A program made the position numbers and the translations under genes. A stretch of 37,901 nucleotides of DNA from Alteromonadaceae bacterium (lineage in GTDB: Bacteria; Pseudomonadota; Gammaproteobacteria; Pseudomonadales; Cellvibrionaceae). The stretch covers positions 123,430 to 161,330 of the forward strand of contig NVXL01000002.1 in the NCBI GenBank assembly GCA_002746115.1. The letters run 5' to 3'. Below the pieces are notes generated by a model. It did not search any database. It was not told where the DNA came from and saw nothing but the letters and a program-made list of their open reading frames with translations. Numbering within the stretch: position 1 is the first letter of the stretch; the number at the start of each line of letters is the position of its first letter. This document shows, piece after piece, positions 1 to 8,976 of the stretch.

Positions 1-426
<426 letters not shown>

Positions 427-604
427 CCTTTTGTGTGTATTGTCTGCTTTTAATGTCGGTTTGACTTTGTTTTCGTTACTCTCGGAGCGTTGCGCCAATT
501 TTTTGTCAGAAAAACGTATCAGGTGATTGATGGTACGCTAAGTTCTGGTTACGATAGCGAATGCTTGTTTAAATTGATTTTTTTATTTCTTTCGGGTCGC
601 TCTC

Positions 605-1210
605 ATGTCTACTCAAAGTAAGAAGCCTCGTCGGCAACAAATATTAGAAGCCCTTGCCTCAATGCTTGAGGCAAGCCCTGGAGCGCGTATTACGACTGCG
701 GCGCTTGCTCGTGAGGTCGGTGTTTCTGAGGCGGCCTTGTATCGTCATTTTCCGAGCAAATCAAAAATGTTCGAGGGGATTATAGAGTTTATCGAGGAGA
801 CTATATTTTCTCGTGTATCTCTCATTATATCGGAAGAGCGCGATGCTTTGCTTTGCTGTCAAAAAATCATTCACCTCCTGCTCGCTTTTTCAGAGCGAAA
901 TCCTGGCATTACTCGGATTCTAACTGGTGATGCCTTGGTTGGAGAGACGGCGCGTTTACGCTTGCGTGTGGCTCAGCTTTTTGAGCGAATCGAGACTCAG
1001 CTTAAGCAGATACTGCGCGAAGCTGAAGTTCGTGATGGTTTGCATTTTGGGATGTCGGTTGCTGCCACGGTGAATTTAATGATGGCTACGGCGGAAGGTA
1101 AAATTGCACAATTTGTCAGAAGTGAGTTTCGCTCACTCCCAACTGAATCTTGGCAGGAACAGTGGCCTTATTTGATTAATGGTTTAGTCGTTGAGGCTGA
1201 GCATTGTTAG
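605..1210 (+). CDS. slmA: Nucleoid occlusion factor SlmA (TetR-like)
   Basis: A 201-residue TetR-family protein. SlmA binds specific chromosomal sites and blocks FtsZ ring assembly over the nucleoid. The N-terminal part has the basic start [16 protein letters not shown] and a helix-turn-helix at about residues 28-60 ([17 protein letters not shown]). The rest is the all-helical dimer and FtsZ-binding domain. Length matches the family (about 198). The SlmA-specific opening and the place beside pyrE, as in enterobacteria, support the name over a generic TetR call. A 178-base gap separates it from argB; it is T-rich just before the start and has no clear Shine-Dalgarno site. Only 13 bases separate its stop from the convergent DUF4124 gene. 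Confidence 0.93.
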   Translation: MSTQSKKPRRQQILEALASMLEASPGARITTAALAREVGVSEAALYRHFPSKSKMFEGIIEFIEETIFSRVSLIISEERDALLCCQKIIHLLLAFSERNPGITRILTGDALVGETARLRLRVAQLFERIETQLKQILREAEVRDGLHFGMSVAATVNLMMATAEGKIAQFVRSEFRSLPTESWQEQWPYLINGLVVEAEHC

Positions 1211-1223
1211 TGAGCGTTGTTGA

Positions 1224-1910
1224 TTAGTTGTTATTGGTGTGGGTATAACCTTGCAGATCTTTTTCTAAAAGCACGGATCCTTTAGTAAAAACATCAACAG
1301 CTACATCAAATTTAGCGGATTCTTTTTTCTGCTCTTCTTCGCGCAGCTTTAAAATGCCACCGGTAACACTGAGTTCCTGGTGTTTATTGTCTAGTTGCTG
1401 CAGTATCGCTTCGGAAACTTTTTTCCCTGAGCGTTCTTTTTTTGCTGCCTGCCTCATAAGATCTTGGATGCTATTTTTCAGTGAGCTGACATTGCTTTGG
1501 ATAATGGCAATATTGCTTTCGATATTCTTTAAGCGTCGCCCCCTCGCGGATTCAATATCCTCAACTGAGCTGTAGCGTTTTCGGAGTCTACTGAAATCTT
1601 CTCGTATTTTTTGCTGCGCTAGCGCAGCCTCCATTTCACTTTCCGTGGGTGCTGCCGGTACAACCTTGGTGACTTGACCGATACTGTTAAGAATCTCGTA
1701 GCCCTTCTGTGCGTAGCTCGGGGGGATGTAGTGGTTGATAACTTTAATGCCATCATCGTCGGTGTAACGGTATAGTGCTCGCTCCGCACTAGCGTGCCCA
1801 GAAACCGTGAGGGCGAGTAAAAGCATGCTTGCCAAACATGCCTTGCCAAGCAGCGTGCCTGCCCTAAATTGGCTTGCGATTACACTTATTTGATTGCTTT
1901 TTGTTCTCAC
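1224..1910 (-). CDS. DUF4124-family exported protein with coiled coil
   Basis: A 228-residue protein of unknown function. Residues about 22-42 form a hydrophobic signal or anchor segment ending in SGHASA, so export to the periplasm is likely. Right after it comes a DUF4124-like module (LYRYTDDDGIKVINHYIPPSYAQKGYEIL), a short domain common in proteobacterial envelope proteins. The C-terminal two thirds are charged and heptad-rich (about residues 92-215), predicted coiled coil. The start is GTG, three bases after the pyrE stop; its likely ribosome site (GGAA) lies inside the last pyrE codons, so translation is probably coupled to pyrE. A later ATG just before the hydrophobic stretch is a less likely start. 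No catalytic motif is visible. Confidence 0.8.
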   Translation of the reverse strand: MRTKSNQISVIASQFRAGTLLGKACLASMLLLALTVSGHASAERALYRYTDDDGIKVINHYIPPSYAQKGYEILNSIGQVTKVVPAAPTESEMEAALAQQKIREDFSRLRKRYSSVEDIESARGRRLKNIESNIAIIQSNVSSLKNSIQDLMRQAAKKERSGKKVSEAILQQLDNKHQELSVTGGILKLREEEQKKESAKFDVAVDVFTKGSVLLEKDLQGYTHTNNN

Positions 1911-1913
1911 AAA

Positions 1914-2552
1914 TTACGTTCCATATTTGTTTCTGTAAGCCGCAACGCGTTCAAGAGTCTCTGCATCCCCCTGTTGGTTTAAGTAGCTTATTATGTGTTC
2001 AAGTTTAATAATACTTATGACAGGTACGCCTGTTTGTTCTTGAAGTTCGTCGATGGCAGATTTTTCATGTAAGCCTTTCTCTTGTCGGTCTAAGCCGACA
2101 ACAATAACCGAGGCTTTAGCGCCGGCGTCTTCTATTAGAGACAACGCTTCCCTGATTGCAGTTCCCGCAGTAATTACATCGTCGATAATTGCAACGTTTC
2201 CTGTCATCTCAGCGCCGACCATAACGCCGCCCTCACCGTGACGCTTAGCTTCCTTTCGGTTATAGCAATATGGTATATTGCAGCTGTGGTGGTCGGCCAG
2301 TGCAATCGCTGTCGTCGTCGCTAAGGGGATGCCTTTATAGGCAGGCCCTAGGAGCATATCAAATTCTATCTCAGATGACATAAGTGCTTGAGCATAATAT
2401 CGGCCGAGGCTGGCAATTGTTGAACCTGAGTGAAACTTCCCGGCATTAAAGAAATAAGGGCTGACTCTACCCGATTTCAGTGTAAAATCCCCAAAACCAA
2501 GGGCGTGACTCTTAATGGCAAGTTCGATAAATTCGGATTGATAGGATTCCAT
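1914..2552 (-). CDS. pyrE: Orotate phosphoribosyltransferase
   Basis: A 212-residue enzyme that joins orotate to PRPP to give orotidine monophosphate in pyrimidine synthesis. The type I PRPP-binding loop is clear ([17 protein letters not shown], about residues 119-135), as are the N-terminal [14 protein letters not shown] substrate segment, the [10 protein letters not shown] loop and the flexible-loop residues [13 protein letters not shown]. Length matches the family (about 213). The start ATG has AGGA six bases upstream. It is the first gene of a two-gene operon with the DUF4124 gene and is divergent from crc, as in Pseudomonas. The rph gene that often sits beside pyrE is not here. Confidence 0.97.
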   Translation of the reverse strand: MESYQSEFIELAIKSHALGFGDFTLKSGRVSPYFFNAGKFHSGSTIASLGRYYAQALMSSEIEFDMLLGPAYKGIPLATTTAIALADHHSCNIPYCYNRKEAKRHGEGGVMVGAEMTGNVAIIDDVITAGTAIREALSLIEDAGAKASVIVVGLDRQEKGLHEKSAIDELQEQTGVPVISIIKLEHIISYLNQQGDAETLERVAAYRNKYGT

Positions 2553-2883
2553 CGTGGTTCCTGAAGCAGTTATGTTTGGTTGATTACTTGAGACAGAGGG
2601 CAGTTTTTGTTAGTGCATGCATAGATAGTTTGTTAGTGCGTGCATAAAATAGTATATGTCGCATTATGCACCAAACGGTCCGTTGCCATGTAAAGTACTG
2701 TAGATTTTGAGTAGCGAAAGATTTGTTAGTGTATCAACTCAACGAATCAGGTCTATTATAAAAATACGCATGACCGTAACGAATAATATATAAAATTTTG
2801 AAGATTGATTAGCTAGGTTCGATATGTGCTAACAAATCATGGGAACAATGGGTATCATAACCTGATGACTTTAAGGGGCCTAC
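2553..2883. promoter_or_regulatory. pyrE-crc divergent control region (331 bases, no gene)
   Basis: No open frame of note crosses this AT-rich stretch. It must hold the promoters of both pyrE (minus) and crc (plus). Candidate boxes are weak: TATACT on the minus strand at 2651-2656 for pyrE without a good -35, and TTGAAG (2798-2803) with a 17-base spacer to GATATG (2821-2826) for crc. The crc ribosome site AAGGGG is clear just before its ATG. The main visible structure is four copies of TTTGTTAG, listed separately. Confidence 0.55.
2606..2836. repeat. Four copies of TTTGTTAG between pyrE and crc
   Basis: Copies are at 2606-2613, 2629-2636 and 2722-2729 on the plus strand and at 2829-2836 inverted. 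The first two extend to an 18-base near-identical direct repeat (TTTGTTAGTGCRTGCATA, 2606-2623 and 2629-2646) with a 23-base period, about two helical turns. The third shares TTTGTTAGTGTAT. The first copy includes the palindrome TGCATGCA (2614-2621). Such spacing suggests a DNA-binding-protein site array, but the regulator is unknown and this is inference. Confidence 0.6.
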
Positions 2884-3657
2884 ATGAGAATAGTTAGTCT
2901 CTGCGTGGATGGTATACATCAAGCGGCACAACGGGGTTTGTACGATTGGTTAGCCGAGCAAGACGCAGATATTGTATGTTTGCAAGACCTTCGAGCGCTT
3001 GAGTATGAGCTCGATGATGATATTTTTCACCCCGAGGGCTATTTTGCCTACTTTTTTGATTCGGGGGTTAAGCACTATAACGGTGTTGCCATATATTCTC
3101 GCCATCAACCTAAAGCACTTATTTATGGTTTGGGCTTTTCTAGCGGAGTGGATATGGAAGGGCGCTATCTGCAAGTGGATTTCGAGCGGTACTCCATTGG
3201 AACGCTACTTGCGCCTGCAGCTTTTTCTGAAATGGAATCTCAAGAAGTCAAAATCAAGTTTTTTGATGATTTACAGGCACTCTTGCATAAAATTACGAGA
3301 AAGCGTCGTAGTTTTATTTTCTGTGGTAATTGGGCGATGGCTCATACTAAGAAAGATGTTCAAAACTGGCGCGAAGATTATAACCATACTGGTTTTCTCG
3401 ATCATGAAAAGCTTTGGATGAATCAATTGTTCCGCCAGCTTGGTTACGCAGATGCGTTCCGTGCTGCTGTTCCGGATCCTGATGAGTATTCGTGGTGGCC
3501 GTCTGGTGAGGTAGGGAGAGGAGATGGTTTGCGGATTGATTACCAAGTGGTTTCTGAAGCGCTTAAAAAACGTGTTGAAAATTCCGCGATGTATAAAACC
3601 CGCACATTCTCCAGTCACTTGCCGGTGATTGTGGATTACGATATCAACGATCTTTAA
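2884..3657 (+). CDS. crc: Crc-type catabolite repression protein (degenerate exonuclease III fold)
   Basis: A 257-residue member of the exonuclease III / endonuclease-phosphatase fold that resembles Pseudomonas Crc along its length: MRIVSLCVDGI start, ADIVCLQDLRA, the GLGF segment, GRYLQVDF, KRRSFIFCGNWAMAH, DVQNWRED, the YSWWPSGE motif, RIDYQV and SHLPVIVDYD near the end. Crc acts with Hfq to repress translation of catabolic mRNAs and is not a nuclease. Active-site positions of real exonuclease III are changed: the first Asn is Cys7, the metal-binding Glu is Asp35, the GDMN motif reads GNWA and the last SDH reads SSH. It is divergent from pyrE, as in Pseudomonas. Start chosen for its AAGGGG site. 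A role as an active AP endonuclease is unlikely. Confidence 0.88.
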   Translation: MRIVSLCVDGIHQAAQRGLYDWLAEQDADIVCLQDLRALEYELDDDIFHPEGYFAYFFDSGVKHYNGVAIYSRHQPKALIYGLGFSSGVDMEGRYLQVDFERYSIGTLLAPAAFSEMESQEVKIKFFDDLQALLHKITRKRRSFIFCGNWAMAHTKKDVQNWREDYNHTGFLDHEKLWMNQLFRQLGYADAFRAAVPDPDEYSWWPSGEVGRGDGLRIDYQVVSEALKKRVENSAMYKTRTFSSHLPVIVDYDINDL

Positions 3658-3681
3658 AGTGATCTTTAAATAGTATTATCC

Positions 3682-3726
3682 GGCTAGCATATAAAGCGCT
3701 TGGTTTTGACGCTCTATATGCTAGCC
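3682..3726. terminator. Long hairpin between convergent crc and argH
   Basis: The two arms, 3682-3698 and 3710-3726, pair over 17 positions with one mismatch (GGCTAGCATATAAAGCG against CGCTCTATATGCTAGCC) around an 11-base loop. It sits midway in the 79-base gap between two facing genes, where a bidirectional terminator is expected. No strong T-run follows on either strand, so it may act with Rho or protect 3' ends instead. Confidence 0.6.
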
Positions 3727-3736
3727 TGAGGTATAC

Positions 3737-5137
3737 TTAAGATCGGGCTTCTAAGGTCTCAAACGCTCGTTTGGCGGCTTGCTTGACCTGGTTGGGAGCA
3801 GTGCCGCCGATATGATCGCGCGCGGCGACAGAGCCCTCTAGAGTCAGCACCTCGAAAACATCTTCTTCGATAGTACCGGAAAAAGCCTTCAGCTCATTTA
3901 AGCTCATTTCTGACAAGTCTTTGCCTTGTTCTAGGCCATATGCAACTGATTTTCCGACGATTTCATGGGAGTCGCGAAATGGGATGCCCTTTCTTACCAA
4001 ATAATCCGCTAGATCCGTTGCAGTTGAAAATCCACGCTTGGCTGCTTCATACATGGGAGCCTTGTTTGCGATAAGTGCCGGAATCATATCAGCGAAAGCG
4101 CGTAGGCAATCTTTGACTGTATCTGCAGTGTCAAATAATGGCTCTTTGTCTTCCTGATTATCTTTGTTGTATGCAAGCGGCTGGGACTTCATTAGTGTTA
4201 ATAAGCATATTAAATGGCCGTTGACTCGTCCCGTTTTACCCCTGACAAGTTCCGGTACATCTGGATTTTTCTTTTGTGGCATGATGGATGAGCCCGTGCA
4301 GAAACGGTCGGGCAGGGTAATAAAATTAAACTGAGCAGAGGTCCAAAGGACTAGCTCTTCGCTAGCGCGCGAAAGGTGAGTCATCAAAATAGACGCAAAC
4401 GCGGTAAACTCAATCGCGAAATCTCGGTCGCTGACGGAGTCGAGCGAGTTTTTCGTTGGGGCAGAAAATCCGAGTAAATCCGCAGTGTAATGTCGATCAA
4501 TTGGATAAGTAGTTCCGGCTAGTGCAGCGGCACCCAATGGGCTGATGTTTAATCGCTGACGGCAGTCGATTAAGCGAGAGTAGTCACGCTCTAACATCTC
4601 GTTCCAAGCCAATAGGTGGTGGCCAAATGTTACCGGTTGAGCCGTTTGCAAGTGAGTGAAGCCGGGCATAATTGTGTCGGCCTCTCGCTCGGCAATACCA
4701 ATCAGGCCTTTTTGTAAGCGTGTAATCTCTGCGGCGATAAGGTCGATTTCGTCGCGTAAATAGAGCCGAATGTCGGTGGCTACTTGGTCATTGCGCGAGC
4801 GTCCTGTATGAAGCTTTTTACCGGTAACACCAATGCGTTTGGTTAATGCGGCTTCAATGTTCATGTGAACATCTTCTAAAGCGACAGACCAGGTGAACTT
4901 TCCTTGCTCTATTTCTTGCTGGATGTCATTGAGACCGTCGATAATAGCGGTCTTTTCATCGTCGGTTAAGACACCGACTTTTGCGAGCATGGTGGCGTGG
5001 GCTATCGAACCGCTGATGTCCTGACGATACATACGTTGGTCGAAATCGACGGAAGCGGTAAACCTCTCTACAAAAGTATCTGTGGCTTCGCTGAAGCGGC
5101 CGCCCCAGGGTTTTATCGCGGTGTCTTTTTGGCTCAT
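3737..5137 (-). CDS. argH: Argininosuccinate lyase
   Basis: A 466-residue enzyme that splits argininosuccinate to arginine and fumarate, the last step of arginine synthesis. The fumarase/aspartase superfamily signature [12 protein letters not shown] is present, as are the opening WGGRF, the [13 protein letters not shown] segment, [10 protein letters not shown] with the catalytic His, and GTAPNQV near the end. The frame is open for 31 codons further upstream (to 5230), but I chose the ATG at 5137 ([15 protein letters not shown]) because it gives the usual N-terminus and length, and the longer form would run into algZ. No strong ribosome site is visible. It is divergent from algZ, as in Pseudomonas. 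Confidence 0.95.
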   Translation of the reverse strand: MSQKDTAIKPWGGRFSEATDTFVERFTASVDFDQRMYRQDISGSIAHATMLAKVGVLTDDEKTAIIDGLNDIQQEIEQGKFTWSVALEDVHMNIEAALTKRIGVTGKKLHTGRSRNDQVATDIRLYLRDEIDLIAAEITRLQKGLIGIAEREADTIMPGFTHLQTAQPVTFGHHLLAWNEMLERDYSRLIDCRQRLNISPLGAAALAGTTYPIDRHYTADLLGFSAPTKNSLDSVSDRDFAIEFTAFASILMTHLSRASEELVLWTSAQFNFITLPDRFCTGSSIMPQKKNPDVPELVRGKTGRVNGHLICLLTLMKSQPLAYNKDNQEDKEPLFDTADTVKDCLRAFADMIPALIANKAPMYEAAKRGFSTATDLADYLVRKGIPFRDSHEIVGKSVAYGLEQGKDLSEMSLNELKAFSGTIEEDVFEVLTLEGSVAARDHIGGTAPNQVKQAAKRAFETLEARS

Positions 5138-5207
5138 AGTCTGATAATACTCATAAAATAGTTTAAACAAATGTACATAGCTGCGCAGATTATACGCTTG
5201 CTGTAAG

Positions 5208-6353
5208 TTGAGGAGGAGCATAACAATCAAACTTCTTTCTGTAAAACAGACCCCTGGCGACTTTTTGCCCGATTTATGTCAGGTGCAGTCTGTGTTCTCC
5301 CTTATTCTGGTTGGGCAGTTACTCTCGTTTAGCTTCGTTTTACTTAATCGTGGCATCATGCAATTCGACTGGCTCTATTTTGGTGGTGTCTCATTTCTTG
5401 TGCAGTGGATTATTCTCGCTAGTGCAGCCTTGTTATGCCCGCTTCGTCCGTGGTTCAAACGGCAAGATGGCATGGTCGCTGGGGCTATTAGCTATCTTAT
5501 AGTGTTATCTGTGACAACGATTTTCTCCATGATTGGTAGTTGGGTGCTTTTAGATGTCAGTGCCGAGATTGATTTATTCCTGGTGCTCAATAATGTATTA
5601 ATCGCGGCGGTTTACGCCGGTGTAGTGTTGCGCTACTTTTATTTGCGTCAACAATTGCAAAATAATGAACAGGCTAAACTTAAGGCGCGTGTGCAAGCAC
5701 TGCAATCACGCATCCGACCGCATTTTTTGTTTAATAGCATGAATAGCATTGCGAGCCTGATTGAAATCGATCCGGTTGCGGCTGAAAAAATGGTGGTTGA
5801 TTTGTCGCAGTTGTTTCGAGCAAGTCTAAGTGAGGTGTCGTTGGTACCCTTGTCGGACGAGCTAGACCTGTGTCGCAAATTTGCCGACATTGAGGCCATT
5901 CGCTTAGGTGAGCGCTTGCAGATTAACTGGGATGTAGAGCTTGATTGCACTGAGCTATATATTCCAAGCCTACTCTTGCAGCCCTTGGTGGAAAATGCCA
6001 TTTATCATGGTATTCAGCCCTTGCTCGAAGGGGGCGAAGTTGGGATGCTTGTGAGGGAGGACGCGACTGCGTTAGAGGTGATTATTTGCAATCCTATCCA
6101 ATCAGTTGAAGCGAAGCTACAGGCTGAACGCTTGCAACAGAATAACGGTATTGTGAAAAATGACGACGCTTCGCTTGCGAGATCTAAACGTAAAGCGAAC
6201 AATGGCATGGCGCTAGAAAATATTCGTCACCGTCTAGCGGCACATTATGATGGTAAAGGGTCGTTAACGCTTAAACATGAAGCTTGTATGTTTACTGCCG
6301 TGGTACGAATCGAAAAGTCTTTAATGACGAGAGAAGTGACGAAAGACGTTTAG
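5208..6353 (+). CDS. algZ: Sensor histidine kinase AlgZ/FimS (LytS-like)
   Basis: An inner-membrane sensor of the His_kinase (PF06580) type that pairs with AlgR. The N-terminal third has about four membrane helices (roughly residues 28-47, 54-77, 93-117, 125-144), then a short coiled linker and the phosphorylation motif [11 protein letters not shown] with His172 (numbering from the TTG). An ATP-binding region follows with [10 protein letters not shown] and [11 protein letters not shown]. In Pseudomonas AlgZ/AlgR control alginate and type IV pilus genes. The start is unclear: the TTG at 5208 has no good upstream ribosome site, while a perfect AGGAGG (5211-5216) lies just after it and points to ATC at 5226 or ATA at 5220. 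The first in-frame ATG (5358) would cut off the first membrane helix. algR starts 26 bases after the stop. Confidence 0.88.
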   Translation: MRRSITIKLLSVKQTPGDFLPDLCQVQSVFSLILVGQLLSFSFVLLNRGIMQFDWLYFGGVSFLVQWIILASAALLCPLRPWFKRQDGMVAGAISYLIVLSVTTIFSMIGSWVLLDVSAEIDLFLVLNNVLIAAVYAGVVLRYFYLRQQLQNNEQAKLKARVQALQSRIRPHFLFNSMNSIASLIEIDPVAAEKMVVDLSQLFRASLSEVSLVPLSDELDLCRKFADIEAIRLGERLQINWDVELDCTELYIPSLLLQPLVENAIYHGIQPLLEGGEVGMLVREDATALEVIICNPIQSVEAKLQAERLQQNNGIVKNDDASLARSKRKANNGMALENIRHRLAAHYDGKGSLTLKHEACMFTAVVRIEKSLMTREVTKDV

Positions 6354-6379
6354 CTGTTTGCGGACTTGAGGTGATTTAG

Positions 6380-7159
6380 ATGCATATTTTAGTGGTAGAT
6401 GATGAAAGTTTAGCCCGTCAGCGCTTGATACGTATGATTGATGAGATGCCCGAGCACGAGGTGATTGGTCAGGCGATAAATGGTGAAGATGCCGTCGATA
6501 AGGTGGAGAGGCTTGACCCTGATCTTGTGTTTATGGATATCCGGATGCCAGGCGTCGACGGGATACAAGCGGCAAAGACCGTTGCGGCAATGAACGAGCC
6601 GCCCGCACTAATATTTTGCACTGCTTATGATGAATATGCTTTGCAGGCTTTTGATAGTCAGGCCGTTGGTTACCTTGTTAAGCCTGTTCAGCGCGAGCAG
6701 TTAGCTGAGGCCTTGAATAAGGCACAAAAAACCAACAAGTTACAGCGGCTTGCTGTATTAGAGCAAGCGCAAGAGCACGTAGGGGAAGTCGTTGAGGCTC
6801 AAGCCCCGTTAGAGGAGAAGCGTTCGGTACGCACCTGTATTTCGGCGCGATCGCGTAAGGGGTTAGAGCTTATCCCGCTCGAAGACATCTTTTGCTTTGT
6901 CGCCGAACAAAAATACGTGACGGTAAAATATGGAGAGCGAGAAATACTGATCGACGATACTTTGAAAGACTTGGAAGAAGAGTTCAAAGATGCCTTTGTA
7001 CGTATACATCGTAATACTTTAGTTGCAATTGATGAGATTCAAGGACTTGAACGTCTGCATGATGGGCACTACGAGGTGCGCTTAAAACGTTCCGATTTTC
7101 GTCCACCAATCAGCCGTCGTCATGTCGCGCGAATAAAGGCGTTATTACGCCAACTGTAG
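6380..7159 (+). CDS. algR: LytTR-family response regulator AlgR
   Basis: A 259-residue response regulator. Residues 1-120 are a receiver domain with the acidic pair VDDE (6-9), phospho-acceptor Asp53 (VFMDIRMPG), TAYDEYA and the lysine of VKPVQ at about 102. After a charged linker (about 120-150), the C-terminal 105 residues are a LytTR DNA-binding domain ([41 protein letters not shown]). It is the partner of AlgZ just upstream. Pseudomonas AlgR activates algD and the fimU-pilVWXY1Y2E minor pilin operon, which fits the pilus genes later in the window. A clear GAGGTG ribosome site precedes the ATG. Confidence 0.95.
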   Translation: MHILVVDDESLARQRLIRMIDEMPEHEVIGQAINGEDAVDKVERLDPDLVFMDIRMPGVDGIQAAKTVAAMNEPPALIFCTAYDEYALQAFDSQAVGYLVKPVQREQLAEALNKAQKTNKLQRLAVLEQAQEHVGEVVEAQAPLEEKRSVRTCISARSRKGLELIPLEDIFCFVAEQKYVTVKYGEREILIDDTLKDLEEEFKDAFVRIHRNTLVAIDEIQGLERLHDGHYEVRLKRSDFRPPISRRHVARIKALLRQL

Positions 7160-7205
7160 CGATAAATGCTGGTATCATTCTCGGCTATCTTCTTGCGGAA
7201 TTGTT

Positions 7206-8138
7206 ATGAAAACCCTACGTATTGCTACAAGAAAAAGTGCCTTGGCTTTGTGGCAGGCCGAGTACGTTAAAACGGCTCTTGAGCAGCATCACCCTGACCT
7301 CAACGTTGAACTCTACCCTCTAGTCTCCCGAGGAGATAAAATCCTAGATGTGCCGCTTGCAAAAGTTGGTGGTAAAGGGTTGTTTGTTAAAGAGCTGGAG
7401 CATGCACTTCTCAATGGAGATGCCGATATTGCCGTGCATTCCATGAAAGATGTGCCAATGGAATTCCCTGATGGTCTTGATTTAGCCGTGATTTGTGAGC
7501 GTGAAGATCCGCGCGATGCTTTTGTTTCTAATCATCACCTATCTTTAGATTTATTACCGCCTAATGCGATTGTGGGCACCTCAAGTTTACGTCGTCAAAG
7601 CCAGATATTGAATTTACGTCCGGATTTAAAAGTCACGTTTTTGCGTGGCAATGTCAATACGCGCCTGAAGAAATTGGACGCTGGCGAATACGACGCCATC
7701 ATTTTGGCTGCGGCAGGTCTTAAGCGCTTGAAATTTGATGAGCGTATTCGTAACTGTATCTCGCCTGAGCAGTGTTTACCCGCTGGCGGTCAGGGTGCGG
7801 TTGGCATTGAGTGTCGAATCGCGGATAGTGAAATTATTGAGCTTTTGAAGCCGCTTCATCATGCGGCTAGTGCTGAACAGGTTAATGCAGAGCGAGCTGT
7901 AAATAAGCGCCTGAATGGCGGTTGCCAAGTGCCAATTGGTTGCTTTGCGCAACACACTGAAAACGGTAATCTTTGGTTGCGTGCTTTGGTGGCAGACCCT
8001 GAAGGCCTTCAAATTCTTCGCGAAGAATGCACGATACCTGTTGAGCAAGGGGAGAGCATGGGTGAAGTGCTTGCAGAGCGTTTGCTAGCGGCTGGCGCAG
8101 ATAAAATCTTAGCAAAGGTTTATGACGACGCTAACTAG
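7206..8138 (+). CDS. hemC: Hydroxymethylbilane synthase (porphobilinogen deaminase)
   Basis: A 310-residue enzyme that links four porphobilinogen units into hydroxymethylbilane for haem synthesis. The dipyrromethane cofactor cysteine is Cys240 in NGGCQVPIG. Other conserved parts are [30 protein letters not shown] with the catalytic Asp, GTSSLRRQ and RGNVNTRL. Length fits the family (about 310). It follows algR by 46 bases and overlaps hemD by 17 bases, so hemC-hemD are translationally linked. The order algR-hemC-hemD-hemX-hemY is the standard pseudomonad one. Confidence 0.97.
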   Translation: MKTLRIATRKSALALWQAEYVKTALEQHHPDLNVELYPLVSRGDKILDVPLAKVGGKGLFVKELEHALLNGDADIAVHSMKDVPMEFPDGLDLAVICEREDPRDAFVSNHHLSLDLLPPNAIVGTSSLRRQSQILNLRPDLKVTFLRGNVNTRLKKLDAGEYDAIILAAAGLKRLKFDERIRNCISPEQCLPAGGQGAVGIECRIADSEIIELLKPLHHAASAEQVNAERAVNKRLNGGCQVPIGCFAQHTENGNLWLRALVADPEGLQILREECTIPVEQGESMGEVLAERLLAAGADKILAKVYDDAN

Positions 8139-8931
8139 CTCGAACTACCGTGTTTTTGCGACGCGCCCAGAGCAGCAAAACGAATCCTGGGTATTGAGGT
8201 TACGCAGTTTAAGTTACCTTGCTGTTGATACGCCGATGCTAGCCATTGTGCCTGTAGCCGAGCCAAAGCATCTACAGGCCATACGCGATACTATTCTGAG
8301 GCTCGATCAATTTTACGCCTTGATATTTGTCAGTCAGAACGCTGTGAACTACGGTTTTGAGTGGATCGACCAGTTTTGGTCGGAATTTCCAGCAGGCCTT
8401 TCTTGTTTTGCGGTGGGTTCTAAAACTGAGCAATGTTTACGTGATTGTTTGGATGCCATCTACCCAGCTTTTGCTGCTCCACTGGTTTCCGGCGGAGAAG
8501 CGATGACCAGTGAAGCCCTGCTAAATGTTGAAGCTTTGCTGGGGGTTGAAAGTAAAAAAATTGCAATTTTCCGCGGTTTGGGTGGTCGGACAAAATTACA
8601 AGATAGCTTAACTAGCCGAGGGGCATTGGTCGAACATTGCGAGCTTTATCATCGCACATGCCCTGCCGAGATGAGTCAGCAGTTGAGTGAATTTGGGGTT
8701 TGTATCGAGTCTGATATTTTCCCTCTTTTTAGTGGTGAAACACTCGAAAATTTTCATAATATACTCGTAAGGCAATCACTCCCTGAATGGCAATCGGTAC
8801 AGCTTGTTGTTCCGGGGGAGCGCGTTGCTAAATACGCGCAAGCGCTCGGGTTTAAGCGAATAAAAGTGGCGCTTAATGCGAGTGAGCCGAGTATGTTAAA
8901 TGCACTTAGCGAGTGCACTAATAGAGTTTGA
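8122..8931 (+). CDS. hemD: Uroporphyrinogen-III synthase
   Basis: A 269-residue HemD-type protein that closes hydroxymethylbilane and inverts ring D to give uroporphyrinogen III. Sequence is poorly conserved in this family, but the pattern FATRPEQQ at the start, [32 protein letters not shown] and the closing region are typical. Its ATG lies inside the last codons of hemC in another frame (17-base overlap), which supports both start and function. hemX follows after 45 bases. Confidence 0.92.
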   Translation: MTTLTSSNYRVFATRPEQQNESWVLRLRSLSYLAVDTPMLAIVPVAEPKHLQAIRDTILRLDQFYALIFVSQNAVNYGFEWIDQFWSEFPAGLSCFAVGSKTEQCLRDCLDAIYPAFAAPLVSGGEAMTSEALLNVEALLGVESKKIAIFRGLGGRTKLQDSLTSRGALVEHCELYHRTCPAEMSQQLSEFGVCIESDIFPLFSGETLENFHNILVRQSLPEWQSVQLVVPGERVAKYAQALGFKRIKVALNASEPSMLNALSECTNRV

Positions 8932-8976
8932 TTTACCTCTCGTCAGAGAATTAATATTCGCTTTGGAGTAACTATT

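Noticed and set aside
2972-3421. 149-codon open frame in another frame of crc
   Set aside because: Overlaps a clear Crc homologue completely and encodes no recognisable protein.
5138-5230. Longer argH start with 31 extra residues
   Set aside because: The extra residues do not fit the family N-terminus and would overlap the algZ start; ATG 5137 gives the usual length.
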